Counted from the first letter of the stretch, positions 46,697-57,736 are shown. The stretch is 64,000 bases of DNA from Actinophytocola sp035634895 (GCF_035634895.1 NZ_DASQCC010000010.1:1-64000); one strand, 5' to 3'. Notes: generated from the letters alone by a model not told the origin. Numbers and translations are program-made.

Positions 46697-46835
46697 CGCC
46701 CCCAGTATTCGGGGTGGGGTCCGCTCCCGGCCACACCCTGCGAGGGGTACGACGAAGCGGGAGTGGTTCGGGTGCGCCCGCGTGTCCAGGCTCGGTCTCG
46801 TTCCACGACCTGCCCCACCCCCGAGGACGGACCAC

Positions 46836-47741
46836 ATGGATCAGATCATCCTGGGCGATGTCAGCGTCACCCGCGTCAAGGAGTTCTACGGCTCGGTCGA
46901 ATTGACCCCCGGCCAGTTCTTTCCGGAGAGTCCCGGCGGCTCGTGGGACGAGCACCGTGGCTGGCTGGCGCCGGACTTCTGGAACCCGGAGACGGACCAG
47001 TGCCATGCGGCGATCCAGTCCTGGCTTCTGCGCAGCGAGGGGCGCACGATCCTCGTCGACACCGGCGTGGGCAACCACAAGGACCGGCCGTACACGCCGG
47101 TGTGGAGCCGGCTGGACACGAGCTACCTCGACAACCTCGCCGCCGCCGGGGTGGCGCCGGAGGACGTCGACATCGTGGTCAACACCCATCTGCACGTCGA
47201 CCACGTTGGCTGGAACACCCGCCTCGACGGCCGGACGTGGGTGCCGACCTTCCCGAACGCCACGTACCTGATGACGCGGCGCGACTTCGAGTTCTGGGAC
47301 CCGGCCAACGAGCACAGGCCCGTGCTGGGCCGCGGGAACCAGAACGTCTTCGAGGACAGCGTCACGCCGGTCCACCAGGCGGGGCTGACCCACCTGTGGG
47401 AGGGGTCGTACCGGATCGACCGGAACCTGCGGCTCGATCTCGCCCCGGGGCACACCCCCGGCTCGTCCGTGCTCACCCTGGACTCCGGCGGCGAGCGGGC
47501 CCTGTTCGTCGGGGATCTGGTGCACACGGCGTTGCAGATCGTGGAGCCGGCGATCAACTCCTGCTTCTGCGAGGACCCGGCCGAGTCCCGGGCCACCCGT
47601 CACCGGCTGCTCGGCCGCGCCGCCGAGCACCGCGCGCTGGTCTTCCCGGCGCACTTCGGCGGCCAAGGTGCCGCGGAGGTCGCGCGGGCCGGGTCGAAGT
47701 TCGTGATCAAGGAGTGGGCGGGCTTCTCCCGCATCTCCTGA
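46836..47741 (+). CDS. MBL-fold metallohydrolase (lactonase-like)
   Basis: 301 aa; GAGGACGG precedes the ATG. Dinuclear metal motif THLHVDHVGW (H118, H120, D122, H123), plus H206 (APGHTPGS), D227 (FVGDLVH) and a terminal His in FPAHFGG. Sequence is near AHL-lactonase/quorum-quenching and related hydrolases. Substrate uncertain. It is 24 bp upstream of a carboxylesterase and forms an operon with it; the MmyB-type gene is divergent and is the likely regulator. Confidence 0.88.
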   Translation: MDQIILGDVSVTRVKEFYGSVELTPGQFFPESPGGSWDEHRGWLAPDFWNPETDQCHAAIQSWLLRSEGRTILVDTGVGNHKDRPYTPVWSRLDTSYLDNLAAAGVAPEDVDIVVNTHLHVDHVGWNTRLDGRTWVPTFPNATYLMTRRDFEFWDPANEHRPVLGRGNQNVFEDSVTPVHQAGLTHLWEGSYRIDRNLRLDLAPGHTPGSSVLTLDSGGERALFVGDLVHTALQIVEPAINSCFCEDPAESRATRHRLLGRAAEHRALVFPAHFGGQGAAEVARAGSKFVIKEWAGFSRIS

Positions 47742-47764
47742 AGCCCGAGAGAGGAGGCGTTTCG

Positions 47765-49204
47765 GTGTCCCAGCAGGCAGATCCGGTCGTCGAGACCCCG
47801 GCGGGCGCCGTGCGCGGCGTCCACACCGCGGCCGGCGAGCACTACCGTGCCATCCCCTACGCGGCGGCGCCGGCCGGCGCCCGCCGTTTCGCCCCGCCCG
47901 CGCCGCATCCTGGCTGGTCCGGCGTCCGCGACGGCACGCGGCCCTCGCCCACGGCTCCCCAGCCGGCCCGTGACTTCGGCCGGCTCGACATGGTCCCCTA
48001 CTTCGGGCCGGGCTGGGTGCGGGGCGAGGAGTACCTGACCGTCGACGTCCGCACGCCCGCCGCCGGCCGCGGCCGGCGGCCCGTCATGGTCTTCGTGCAC
48101 GGCGGCGGGTTCGTCACCGGCTCGACCCGCGCCGCGCTCTACGACGGCAGTGCGTTCGCCCGCGACGGCGTCGTCCTCGTCACGGTGAACTACCGCCTCG
48201 GCGTGCCCGGTTTCCTCGACCTGGCGGGTGCGCCGGCCAACCGCGGGCTGCTCGACGTGCTCGCCGCACTCACCTGGGTGCGCGCCACGATCGCGGTGTT
48301 CGGCGGTGACCCGGAGAAGGTCACGGTCTTCGGCCAGTCCGCCGGCGCCACGCTCATCGGCGCGCTGCTCGCGACACCGGCGGCCGACGGCCTGTTCCGG
48401 CGGGCGATCATGCAGAGCGGCAGCGGCACCGGCGCCTTCACCCCGGAACAGGCGCGACGGGTCACCGCCGCGGCGGCCACCGCGCTGGGCGTCGAACCGA
48501 CCGCCGAGGCGTTCGCCGCGATCCCGGACGAACGCTTCCTGGCGATCCTGCCCGCGCTGGCCGGCCTCGACCTGCGCACGAGCACCGCCACGGACCCGCT
48601 GGCCGGCCTCAGCCCGTTCGGCCTGGTACTCCCGGTCCAGCCCGCCGACGCGCTCACCGACGGCCCGGCCGCCGACGTCGACCTCCTCATCGGTACCAAC
48701 ACCGAAGAGGGCCACCTCTACCTCGTGCCGCAGGGCGGCCTGGAGTCGTCCACCGAGGCGGACGTGCTCGCCACCGCCGCCCGGGTGCACGCGGACCCGA
48801 GGACCGCGGTCGCCGCGCATCGCGCGGTACGGCCGGCCGCGACACCGGGCGAGCTACGCTCCGATGTGCTTGGGGAGGCCCTGTTCGGCGCCGGGACGAT
48901 GCGCATGGCGCGGGCCCACGCACGGATCTCGGGCGGCCACACCCACGTCTACTCCTTCGGGTACCGTTCGACGGCGCTGGCCGGCCGGCTCGGCGCCGCT
49001 CACACCGTCGAGCTGCCGTTCGTGTTCGACAGCGCCGAACAACCGTGGCTGCACGGCGACACCGGCCTACTCGGCCCCGACCCCACCCCGCCCGGCCTCG
49101 CGGCCGGGGTGCACGCCGCCTGGGTTGCGTTCGCCGGCACCGGGAACCCGGGCTGGCCCCCGTACGACCCGCGACGGCCCTCCGCACAGGCCATCGGCGG
49201 CTGA
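47765..49204 (+). CDS. Type-B carboxylesterase
   Basis: 479 aa; GTG with AGGAGG eight bases upstream. Landmarks: YRAIPYAAAPAG, the oxyanion hole FVHGGGF, nucleophile FGQSAGA, acid in GTNTEEGH and His in AAHTVELPFVF, giving the Ser-Glu-His triad of the esterase/lipase family. No signal peptide. Co-transcribed with the MBL-fold hydrolase; the pair may open and hydrolyse an ester or lactone. Confidence 0.9.
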   Translation: MSQQADPVVETPAGAVRGVHTAAGEHYRAIPYAAAPAGARRFAPPAPHPGWSGVRDGTRPSPTAPQPARDFGRLDMVPYFGPGWVRGEEYLTVDVRTPAAGRGRRPVMVFVHGGGFVTGSTRAALYDGSAFARDGVVLVTVNYRLGVPGFLDLAGAPANRGLLDVLAALTWVRATIAVFGGDPEKVTVFGQSAGATLIGALLATPAADGLFRRAIMQSGSGTGAFTPEQARRVTAAAATALGVEPTAEAFAAIPDERFLAILPALAGLDLRTSTATDPLAGLSPFGLVLPVQPADALTDGPAADVDLLIGTNTEEGHLYLVPQGGLESSTEADVLATAARVHADPRTAVAAHRAVRPAATPGELRSDVLGEALFGAGTMRMARAHARISGGHTHVYSFGYRSTALAGRLGAAHTVELPFVFDSAEQPWLHGDTGLLGPDPTPPGLAAGVHAAWVAFAGTGNPGWPPYDPRRPSAQAIGG

Positions 49205-49296
49205 GCGCCACTCGCCGGCCAGGGGCGCGGTCGGTCGCCACACTCCAGCAACCGACCACGCCCCAAGGCCCGTCGAGGCCGCCCGGGGGAAGCACG

Positions 49297-49332
49297 GGGC
49301 CGGCGCCCCCAACCCGGTGAGGGCGCCGGCCC
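49297..49332. terminator. Bidirectional terminator hairpin
   Basis: GGGCCGGCGCCC (49297-49308) pairs with GGGCGCCGGCCC (49321-49332) over a 12-nt loop between the convergent carboxylesterase and GH62 genes. Confidence 0.8.
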
Positions 49333-49349
49333 GTACCCGCGTCGGGCGA

Positions 49350-50873
49350 TCAGCGTTGCAGCGTCAGCACGCCCGGCCGGTAGGGCAGGAGGCCGTAGTC
49401 GCCGCCGGAGCTGGGGCTACGACCCTGGTAGAGGAACTGCAGGTTGCAGGGATCGATGGTCTTGGTCTGGTCGGGGTTGCTGCGGATCAGGTCGCCGTGA
49501 CTGATGTCGTTGGTCCAGGTCGCGCCGCTGTTCGCCTTGCCGGCGAAGGGGTTGCCCTCGGAGGCGGCCTGCGGGGTCCACGAACCGCCCAGGCTGCTGG
49601 ACGTGAACGAGCGGAAGTAGCGTCCGTTGCTCCCGATCGCCTCGACGATCATCAGGTACTGGTTCTGGCCCTGGACCTTGTAGACCTCGACCGCTTCGAA
49701 CAGGTTGTTCGTCGAGTCGCTCATGATCTGCGTGTACGACGAGCCGAAGCTGCCCGGGAAGTTCCCGATGGGCATGCTGGCACGGTAGATCTTCCCGTTG
49801 TCGCCGGCGAAGAACAGGTACATGTTCGTGCCGTCGCCGATGAGTGTCTGGTCGATGGGTCCCGTGCCGGAGCCGGAGATGCTCCCGGTGAACAGCGGCT
49901 GCGCCGACGACCATCCATTCGGGTTGGTCGGGTCGCTCGACGTCTTGTAGCTGAACGCGGTCGGACCCCACTGGTAGGCGAGCACCCAGATGTTCCTCGG
50001 GGCGAAGTAGAGCAGCGTGGGTGCGACGGTGCCGGAGCTCATCCCGTTCTGGCTGGCCGACGCCATGTCGGACCAGTTCGTGAAGGTGCTGAAGTTCATC
50101 GAGCCCCAGCTCGAGCCCGTGTCGTGCGTCGTCGCGTAGACCAGGTGCCTGCCGTTGTAGACGACGTGGGTGAAGTCCTTGAGCGAGACCCACCCCTGCC
50201 GCGGGTTCGCCAGCGATCCCGTGGACGACCAGCGGTACGTCGACGGAAGGGTGCACGCGCTGGGCGGGGCGTCGTCCAGGCGGACGAGCTGCCACTGCTG
50301 GTTGGTCCCGTTCCAGTCGCTGTACTGGACGACGGCCGCGCCGTCCGCGGTCGACGCGTTCTGCACCTCGACGGCCTTGCCGCTGTTGCCGTTGATCAGC
50401 CTGACGTAGCCGCTGTCGGAGTCGGCGAGCCGGAACTGCTGGTTGGTGCCGTTGAGGTCCGTCCACTGCTGGACCCGCGCGCCGTCGGCGGTCGACCGGT
50501 TGCCGATGTCCAGGACCTTGCCGGAGTTCTTCGACTTCAGCCGGTAGAAGCCGTTGCCGGAGTCCACGAACTGCCACTGCTGGTTGGCTCCGTCGTGACG
50601 GGACCACTGGTTGACCACCGCGCCGTCGGCGGTGGACGTGTTGGAGACGTCCAGCGCCTTCCCGCTGTTGCGGTTGACCAGCACATACCACGCACTCGTG
50701 TCGACCGTCGCCGCCGACGCCGCACTGGTGTCGAGCGCGACCGCCGCGCTGGCCGCGAGGACGGTCCCGAGCAGGGTGGCCAGCACGCGTGCCCCACCGC
50801 GCCGGACTCGACCGCTACGGTGGGGTGCCGCCCTGGGTGGCACGGTCGGTGGGGCCTGGCCCATCGAACTCAT
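49350..50873 (-). CDS. Secreted GH62 alpha-L-arabinofuranosidase with N-terminal CBM13
   Basis: 507 aa; AAGGAG precedes the ATG. A long N-region signal peptide (VLATLLGTVLAASAAVA) with cleavage near ASAA. 60-200 is a ricin-B/CBM13 trefoil with three NQQW/F motifs (the middle one is NQQF). 205-507 is GH62: SLKDFTHV (catalytic base D233), GPIDQTLIGDG and LFEAVEVYKV supply the three acidic residues of the family. It removes arabinose branches from arabinoxylan or arabinan outside the cell. LacI-type palindromes lie upstream. Convergent with the carboxylesterase. Confidence 0.93.
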   Translation of the reverse strand: MSSMGQAPPTVPPRAAPHRSGRVRRGGARVLATLLGTVLAASAAVALDTSAASAATVDTSAWYVLVNRNSGKALDVSNTSTADGAVVNQWSRHDGANQQWQFVDSGNGFYRLKSKNSGKVLDIGNRSTADGARVQQWTDLNGTNQQFRLADSDSGYVRLINGNSGKAVEVQNASTADGAAVVQYSDWNGTNQQWQLVRLDDAPPSACTLPSTYRWSSTGSLANPRQGWVSLKDFTHVVYNGRHLVYATTHDTGSSWGSMNFSTFTNWSDMASASQNGMSSGTVAPTLLYFAPRNIWVLAYQWGPTAFSYKTSSDPTNPNGWSSAQPLFTGSISGSGTGPIDQTLIGDGTNMYLFFAGDNGKIYRASMPIGNFPGSFGSSYTQIMSDSTNNLFEAVEVYKVQGQNQYLMIVEAIGSNGRYFRSFTSSSLGGSWTPQAASEGNPFAGKANSGATWTNDISHGDLIRSNPDQTKTIDPCNLQFLYQGRSPSSGGDYGLLPYRPGVLTLQR

Positions 50874-50884
50874 GGTGGTTCTCC

Positions 50885-51049
50885 TTACGGTGTCAGGGCC
50901 GCACGAGGCCCGAGATGCGTAACAGGGAGACCGGATCCGCGTTCCCGGACCGGCCGCGGCGTTGGCCATGAGGGTGACCGCGAGGACGGCGACCAGTCCG
51001 ACGCGCCGGCCACGTCGGCGGTCCTGCTCGGACTCACGGTGGATCCCAT
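50885..51049 (-). pseudogene. Possible relic of a secreted-protein start upstream of GH62
   Basis: A ribosome site and ATG at 51049 (AAGGAGCAGTCATG) open a frame without signal-peptide character. The neighbouring frame of the same DNA reads RRRGRRVGLVAVLAVTLMAN, a textbook signal peptide, but has no start of its own. This looks like a gene start broken by a frameshift, or a short leader in the GH62 transcript. The AfsR-free, LacI-palindrome promoter lies just upstream. Confidence 0.35.
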
Positions 51050-51097
51050 GACTGCTCCTTGCCGAGGCAACAGCGAATCACCGTGACGGCGCCAACT

Positions 51098-51113
51098 ATG
51101 TTAGCGCTAACAT
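51098..51113. promoter_or_regulatory. LacI-family operator ATGTTAGCGCTAACAT
   Basis: A perfect 16-bp palindrome with the central CG of LacI/GalR-family sites, about 225 bp upstream of the GH62 start on the minus strand. Such TTAGCGCTAA sites commonly control hemicellulose-use genes in actinobacteria. No LacI gene is in the window, so the regulator acts in trans. Confidence 0.75.
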
Positions 51114-51214
51114 TCACGGCCGCAGAACGTCGTGTCAAATAGGCATTGAAAGGATTGGTTAACGTCGCCGCCTCATGAGGTTGCCAGATTGTTTCCGAAC
51201 CTTCAAGAGGTAAC

Positions 51215-51228
51215 TGGGAGCGCTCACA
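51215..51228. promoter_or_regulatory. CebR-like box TGGGAGCGCTCACA
   Basis: It differs from the streptomycete CebR consensus TGGGAGCGCTCCCA at one position. It lies in an AT-richer stretch (51120-51240) upstream of the GH62 region and the other LacI palindrome. CebR represses cello-oligosaccharide genes; a role here is inferred from the match only. The rest of 51114-51475 shows no ORF. Confidence 0.5.
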
Positions 51229-51381
51229 ATATTCCCAAGTGAACAGCGCCGGCGACCAATGGCGCGGCACCGACGGCCGGAAGTTTCGAGCCGTCCGCGT
51301 CAGGTGACCGAGCCGACGGGCGGGCCCACCAGGCGGGTCACTCGGCGGTCGCGGCCGGGAAACCGGCCCCCACAAAGAGGA

Positions 51382-51414
51382 AGATGCCCTCGCGCACATG
51401 TAGCGAGGGCATCT
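51382..51414. terminator. Terminator hairpin behind the superoxide dismutase gene
   Basis: AGATGCCCTCGC (51382-51393) and GCGAGGGCATCT (51403-51414) form a 12-bp perfect stem with a 9-nt loop. On the minus strand it is followed by TCCTCTTT. It lies about 60 bp beyond the sod stop. Confidence 0.85.
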
Positions 51415-51475
51415 CCTTTTCGGCAGGTCCGGTACTTTGTCGGAGCGCCAACCTGCCGGGTCCGAGGGTTTGCGG

Positions 51476-52108
51476 CTACCTGGCCGGGGCCGCGAGCCCG
51501 GCGTCGCCGGCGCGGGCCGCGTCGAAGCGGCGGGTGACGTCGGTCCAGTTGACCAGGTTCCACAGCTTCTGGACGTAGTCGGGGCGGACGTTGCGGTACT
51601 GCAGGTAGTAGGCGTGCTCCCAGGCGTCGAACACCAGGACCGGGGTGGTGTTCATGCCGACGTTGCCGTGGTGGTCGTACACCTGCTCCACGACGAGCCG
51701 CTGGGACAGTGGCTCCCAGGCGAGTACGCCCCACCCGGAGCCCTGCACGGTCGCGGTGGCGCTGGACAGCTGCTTGCTGAACGCCTCGAACGACCCGAAG
51801 TGCTCGTCGATGGCCGCGGCAAGCTCGCCGTCGGGGCGGTCGCCGCCGTCGGGGGAGAGGTTGTCCCAGAAGATCGTGTGCAGCACGTGACCGGACAGGT
51901 TGAACGCGAAGGTCTTCTCGAGGCCGACGAGTCCGGAGAAGTCCTCCTTCTCGCGGGTCTCGGCCAGCCGTTCGAGCGTGTCGTTGGCGCCCTTCACGTA
52001 CGCGGCGTGGTGCTTGCTGTGGTGGAGCTCCAGGATCTCCCCGGTGATCGCGGGTTCGAGCGCGCCGTAGTCGTAGGGCATGTCCGGGAGCACGTACTGA
52101 ACGGTCAT
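51476..52108 (-). CDS. sodF: Fe/Mn-family superoxide dismutase
   Basis: 210 aa; ATG at MTVQYVLPDMPYDYGALEP, the usual N-terminus. Metal ligands: H29 (ELHHSKHHAAYV), H77 (LSGHVLHTIFW), D161 and H165 (DAWEHAYYLQY). The sequence resembles streptomycete SodF/SodA; Fe or Mn preference cannot be settled by eye, but the Nur-like box upstream suggests the iron enzyme that is expressed when nickel is scarce. Cytoplasmic, monocistronic, with its own terminator. The ribosome site is GGGGAG 13 bases upstream. Confidence 0.93.
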   Translation of the reverse strand: MTVQYVLPDMPYDYGALEPAITGEILELHHSKHHAAYVKGANDTLERLAETREKEDFSGLVGLEKTFAFNLSGHVLHTIFWDNLSPDGGDRPDGELAAAIDEHFGSFEAFSKQLSSATATVQGSGWGVLAWEPLSQRLVVEQVYDHHGNVGMNTTPVLVFDAWEHAYYLQYRNVRPDYVQKLWNLVNWTDVTRRFDAARAGDAGLAAPAR

Positions 52109-52128
52109 GGAGCGAACATACTCCCCAG

Positions 52129-52145
52129 TTGCCAATGATGTGCAA
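52129..52145 (-). promoter_or_regulatory. Nur-like (nickel-responsive Fur family) box
   Basis: TTGCCA-ATGAT-GTGCAA fits the Streptomyces Nur-box layout tTGCaa-N5-ttGCAA, with TTGC and GCAA both exact and flanked by G/C that extend the dyad (GTTGC...GCAAC). It ends 20 bp upstream of the sod start, where repressor binding would block transcription or early elongation. Confidence 0.6.
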
Positions 52146-52177
52146 CAGCCAGTATGCCTCGATAGTGTCGCTGGACG

Positions 52178-54145
<1,968 letters not shown>

Positions 54146-54327
54146 TCGCCCGCCACCTTCCCGCCGTGGACAGCGGTACGACCAATCCTCCTCGTCCGGA
54201 GGGCCGGCGCAACCTCGTGGCAGGTGGGCGTCGAGCGGAACGCTCCGGCCCGAATCGGGAAACGTTGGTTTGCGTGACTCCTCCCGGTCTGGCGCGGTAC
54301 GGTCCAGCCGACAGGGAGGAATTCACC

Positions 54328-55437
54328 ATGAAGCTTCGAGTCATGTTTGTTTCCATCCTTACGCTTATCGCGTTGGTCGCGCCGGTGTCGGCCGCCTCCG
54401 CGGCGGTGACCTCGGGGGCGATCTTCAACGACCCGACGGTGCCGGCGAAGCAGCGGGTGATCGCCGACCACATCCGGTCGCTGATCCAGGGCGCCGCCGC
54501 GGGTTCGAGCATCCGCATCGCGATCTACCACTTCGACGACGCGGCCGTCGCGAGTGACATCGTCGCGGCGAAGGACCGCGGCGTGGACGTGCGGATGGTG
54601 ATGGACTACTCGACGTCCACCACCGGCCCGGCGACGACGGTGATCCAGGCGCTCGGCAGCAGGGTGACCCTCTGCACTAAGGACGCCGCGTGCATCGGCA
54701 GCCAGGGCACGCCGATCATGCACAACAAGTTCTTCCTGTTCTCCAACACGTCCGGCTCGACGAACGTGGTCGTGCAGTCCTCGGCGAACCTGAACAGGAG
54801 CAACACCAACTCGTACTGGAACAACGCGGTCACGATGGTGGGCAACACCGCCCTGTACAACGGATATCTGTCCTACTTCAACGACTTGGCGGCCAAGGCG
54901 AAGAACAACGACTACTACCGGACCGTCTCCGCCGGCAACACGAAGGCGTACTTCTTCCCCCGTGCGGGCACCAACGAGTCGACCGACACGATCTACAACA
55001 TGCTGACGGACAACGTCACCTGTGAGGGGAACACGTCCACCGGCACGGAAACCGGGCGCACGATCATCCGCATCGCCATGTGGTACTTCAGCCGGGACGA
55101 CATCGCCCGGCGGCTGCGCGCGCTCGCCGACGACAAGTGCTGGATCGAGGTCGTGTACACGACCATGGACGCCGGCAGCAAGGGCCACCTCAGCGGACAC
55201 GACCGGATCGTGCTGTACCAGATCGACGACGGCACCTACATCGTCCACTCGAAGTACATGCTGATCGAGGGCACCTACGCCGGTCAGAAGGACACCAAGT
55301 GGGTCGTGACCGGCAGCCACAACTACACCAACGCCGCGTTGCGGGAGAACGACGAGGCGATGGTGCGGATCCAGTCCGCGCCGATCCACGACCAGTACCG
55401 GTCGAACTTCTGGGCACTGCGGGCCGCCGCGTCCTGA
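54328..55437 (+). CDS. Exported phospholipase-D-like protein
   Basis: 369 aa; GGGAGGAATTCACC precedes ATG. Signal peptide KLRVMFVSILTLIALVAPVSAASA. Two HxK motifs, PIMHNKFFLF (with SSANLNRSNT downstream) and YIVHSKYMLIEG (with GSHNYTNAALREN), give the bilobed PLD/phospholipase active site. The Asp of HxKxxxxD is not at its usual place in either, as in some PLD-like nucleases and hydrolases. It probably cleaves phosphodiesters of lipids or nucleic acid outside the cell. Divergent from clp across 182 bp. Confidence 0.85.
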   Translation: MKLRVMFVSILTLIALVAPVSAASAAVTSGAIFNDPTVPAKQRVIADHIRSLIQGAAAGSSIRIAIYHFDDAAVASDIVAAKDRGVDVRMVMDYSTSTTGPATTVIQALGSRVTLCTKDAACIGSQGTPIMHNKFFLFSNTSGSTNVVVQSSANLNRSNTNSYWNNAVTMVGNTALYNGYLSYFNDLAAKAKNNDYYRTVSAGNTKAYFFPRAGTNESTDTIYNMLTDNVTCEGNTSTGTETGRTIIRIAMWYFSRDDIARRLRALADDKCWIEVVYTTMDAGSKGHLSGHDRIVLYQIDDGTYIVHSKYMLIEGTYAGQKDTKWVVTGSHNYTNAALRENDEAMVRIQSAPIHDQYRSNFWALRAAAS

Positions 55438-55453
55438 TCTCCGTTTCGCCCCG

Positions 55454-56095
55454 TCAGGTCCTCGCCGGGGCGGTCGGTCCCATGACGAGCGGCCAGAAGA
55501 TGTTGTCGACGATCGACCGGATCCGCTCGGGGGAGACCGGCCGCAGGGTCATGAGGATGTCGTGGCGCACGAGCTGGAACGGCAGGTCGAGCACGTCCTG
55601 CGGGATCCGCGTGAGGTCGATCTCGCCGCGCTCGTGCGCCCGGCGGAACACCGCGCCGGACCGCCACGGGGCGCTGTCGCCGAGCACGATGCGGCGGACG
55701 TCCTCCGGGGTGATACCGGCACTGTCGTGGAGGCCCGTCAACGTCGCGCCGACGAGTGTCGCGAACTCGGTCCGGCCGGCGTTGAGGTTCTCCAGCAGCG
55801 CGAGCATGTCCTCGCGCAGGTCGCCGGTGTCCGGGATCACGACCGGATGAGTGTCGCCGTAGTGGCGGATGGTGGCGAGCACGAGGTCGTTCTTGTTCGT
55901 CCAGCGGCGGTACAGCACCGCGACCCCGGTCTTCGCGCGGTCCGCGACCGACTCCATGGTCAGCTTCGCGAAGCCGACCGTCGCCAGTTCCTCCCACGCC
56001 GCGGTGAGGAGCGCGTGTTCGAGCTCGGCCCCCCGGCGCCGACGTCTGACCGCGTCGGACGCCGTCGTCGCGGGCCCGGTCCGCTCGCTCACCAT
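55454..56095 (-). CDS. TetR-family transcriptional regulator
   Basis: 213 aa; N-terminal TetR helix-turn-helix WEELATVGFAKLTMESVADRAKTGVAVLYRRWTNKNDL. The C-terminal ligand domain has the TetR_C-like LRPVSPERIRSIVDNIFWPLV. Divergent, 88 bp from an MFS efflux gene, which it very likely represses together with itself. Confidence 0.92.
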   Translation of the reverse strand: MVSERTGPATTASDAVRRRRRGAELEHALLTAAWEELATVGFAKLTMESVADRAKTGVAVLYRRWTNKNDLVLATIRHYGDTHPVVIPDTGDLREDMLALLENLNAGRTEFATLVGATLTGLHDSAGITPEDVRRIVLGDSAPWRSGAVFRRAHERGEIDLTRIPQDVLDLPFQLVRHDILMTLRPVSPERIRSIVDNIFWPLVMGPTAPART

Positions 56096-56118
56096 ACCTC
56101 CAGGATAAGAGACGTTTG

Positions 56119-56159
56119 CATTCCTTCGCCAGGGCTCCTACTCTCGACGTTAAGGAATG
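56119..56159. promoter_or_regulatory. Candidate TetR operator in the divergent region
   Basis: CATTCCTT (56119-56126) is mirrored by AAGGAATG (56152-56159), 25 bp between halves, in the 88-bp TetR-MFS gap. A second partial dyad, TTAAGGAATG...CTCTTAAGG, overlaps the MFS ribosome site. Confidence 0.45.
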
Positions 56160-56183
56160 GATCCAACTCTTAAGGGGGGTGTG

Positions 56184-57665
56184 ATGGCCACGGACACACA
56201 GGCGGGCGACAGGGTCGACCCGAAGGTGGTCAGAACGGCGCTGATCCTGGTCGTCGGGGGGATGGCGGTCGTCTTCGACACGACGATCGTCAGCGTCGCG
56301 CTGCATCGGCTGGCGACGAGCCTCCACGTGCCGGTCTCGACGGTCCAGTGGGTGACCACCGGCTACCTGCTCGCGCTCGGCGTGGCGGTGCCGCTCAGCA
56401 TCTGGGCGCTCGCCCGCTTCGGCGGCAAACGGGTCTGGATGTTCGCCCTCACGGTGTTCCTCGCCGGCTCGGTCGGCTCGAGTCTCGCGTGGGACGCGGG
56501 GTCGCTCATCGCCTGGCGCGTCGTGCAGGGGCTCGGCGGTGGCCTGATGCTGCCGGTGATGACGACGCTCATCATGCAGGCGGCGGGTGGGCGCGCGCTC
56601 GGCCGCACGACGACCTGGGTGGCGCTACCCGCACTGCTCGGGCCGATCCTCGGACCGCTGCTCGGCGGCGCGATCATCACCGACCTGAGCTGGCGCTTCA
56701 TGTTCTGGGTCAACGTGCCGTTCTGCGTCGCCGGCCTGATCCTCGCGGGCCGCCACCTGGCGGACGACAGGCCGGCCGCCTCCGCCGCGCGGCCCCGGCT
56801 CGACGTGTGGGGGCTCGTGCTGCTCACCCCGGGCATCGCGACGGTGATCCTCGGGCTCTCGAACGCCGGCTCCGCGGACGGGTTCGACCACCCCGGGGTC
56901 ATCGCGCCGCTCGCCGTCGGCGTCGCCTTCCTCACCGCCTTCACGGTCTACGCGCTGCGTCGCCGCGACCCGCTCGTGGACCTCCGGCTGCTCGCGGCGC
57001 GCTCGGTCGGGTCCTCGTCCTCGGTGCTGTTCCTGTCGGGCTTCTCGCTGTACGGGGCGATGCTGCTGCTGCCGCTGTACTACCAGGAGATCCGCGGCGT
57101 GAGCGCGCTGACCGCCGGGCTCATGCTCGTGCCGCAGGGGATCGGGACACTGCTCAGCCGTCAGGTCGCCGGACCGCTCACCGACCGGATCGGGGCTCGC
57201 TCGATCGCCGTGGTCGGGTTCCTCGTCGTCGCGGCCGCGACCGTGCCGTTCGCCTCCGTCGACGCGACGAGCAACGGCTGGCTGCTCGCGCTGTGGCTGC
57301 TGATCCGCGGCGTCGGGCTCGGCGCCGTCACCATGCCGGTCATCACCGCCTCCTACGTCGGACTCGACCGTGCGCAGATCGCGCACTCGAGCGTCCTGAC
57401 GCGGACCGCCCAGCAGCTCGGCGGATCGTTCGGCACCGCCGTGCTCGCCGTCATCCTGGAGCAGTCCATCGCCGGCACCGGGACGGGCGCGGTCGTGTCG
57501 GGCTTCCACGTCGCGTTCTGGTGGGCGACGGGGTTCTCGCTCGTCGCGACCGCGCTGTGCGCATGGCTGCCGGGACGCAACCAGGTCCGGGCCGCCGCGG
57601 CCGCGGCCGCGCGCCCGGCGCCCGCCGAGACGGAGCAGGCGGCCGTCTCGGGAACCGGCCGGTGA
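56184..57665 (+). CDS. MFS multidrug exporter, DHA2 (EmrB/QacA) type
   Basis: 493 aa; AAGGGGGG precedes ATG. About 14 membrane segments. Motif A region LARFGGKRVWMFALTVF, motif C-like GPILGPLLGGAI and TVQWVTTGYLLALGVAVPLS are those of drug:H+ antiporters. Controlled by the divergent TetR gene. Substrate unknown. Confidence 0.92.
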   Translation: MATDTQAGDRVDPKVVRTALILVVGGMAVVFDTTIVSVALHRLATSLHVPVSTVQWVTTGYLLALGVAVPLSIWALARFGGKRVWMFALTVFLAGSVGSSLAWDAGSLIAWRVVQGLGGGLMLPVMTTLIMQAAGGRALGRTTTWVALPALLGPILGPLLGGAIITDLSWRFMFWVNVPFCVAGLILAGRHLADDRPAASAARPRLDVWGLVLLTPGIATVILGLSNAGSADGFDHPGVIAPLAVGVAFLTAFTVYALRRRDPLVDLRLLAARSVGSSSSVLFLSGFSLYGAMLLLPLYYQEIRGVSALTAGLMLVPQGIGTLLSRQVAGPLTDRIGARSIAVVGFLVVAAATVPFASVDATSNGWLLALWLLIRGVGLGAVTMPVITASYVGLDRAQIAHSSVLTRTAQQLGGSFGTAVLAVILEQSIAGTGTGAVVSGFHVAFWWATGFSLVATALCAWLPGRNQVRAAAAAAARPAPAETEQAAVSGTGR

Positions 57666-57736
57666 TCGTTGACCGGGCGCCCTTCCGGGGCGTTCAATGC
57701 TCGGCATTCGTGACTCCTGTCCGGGCGGAGTGGGCA

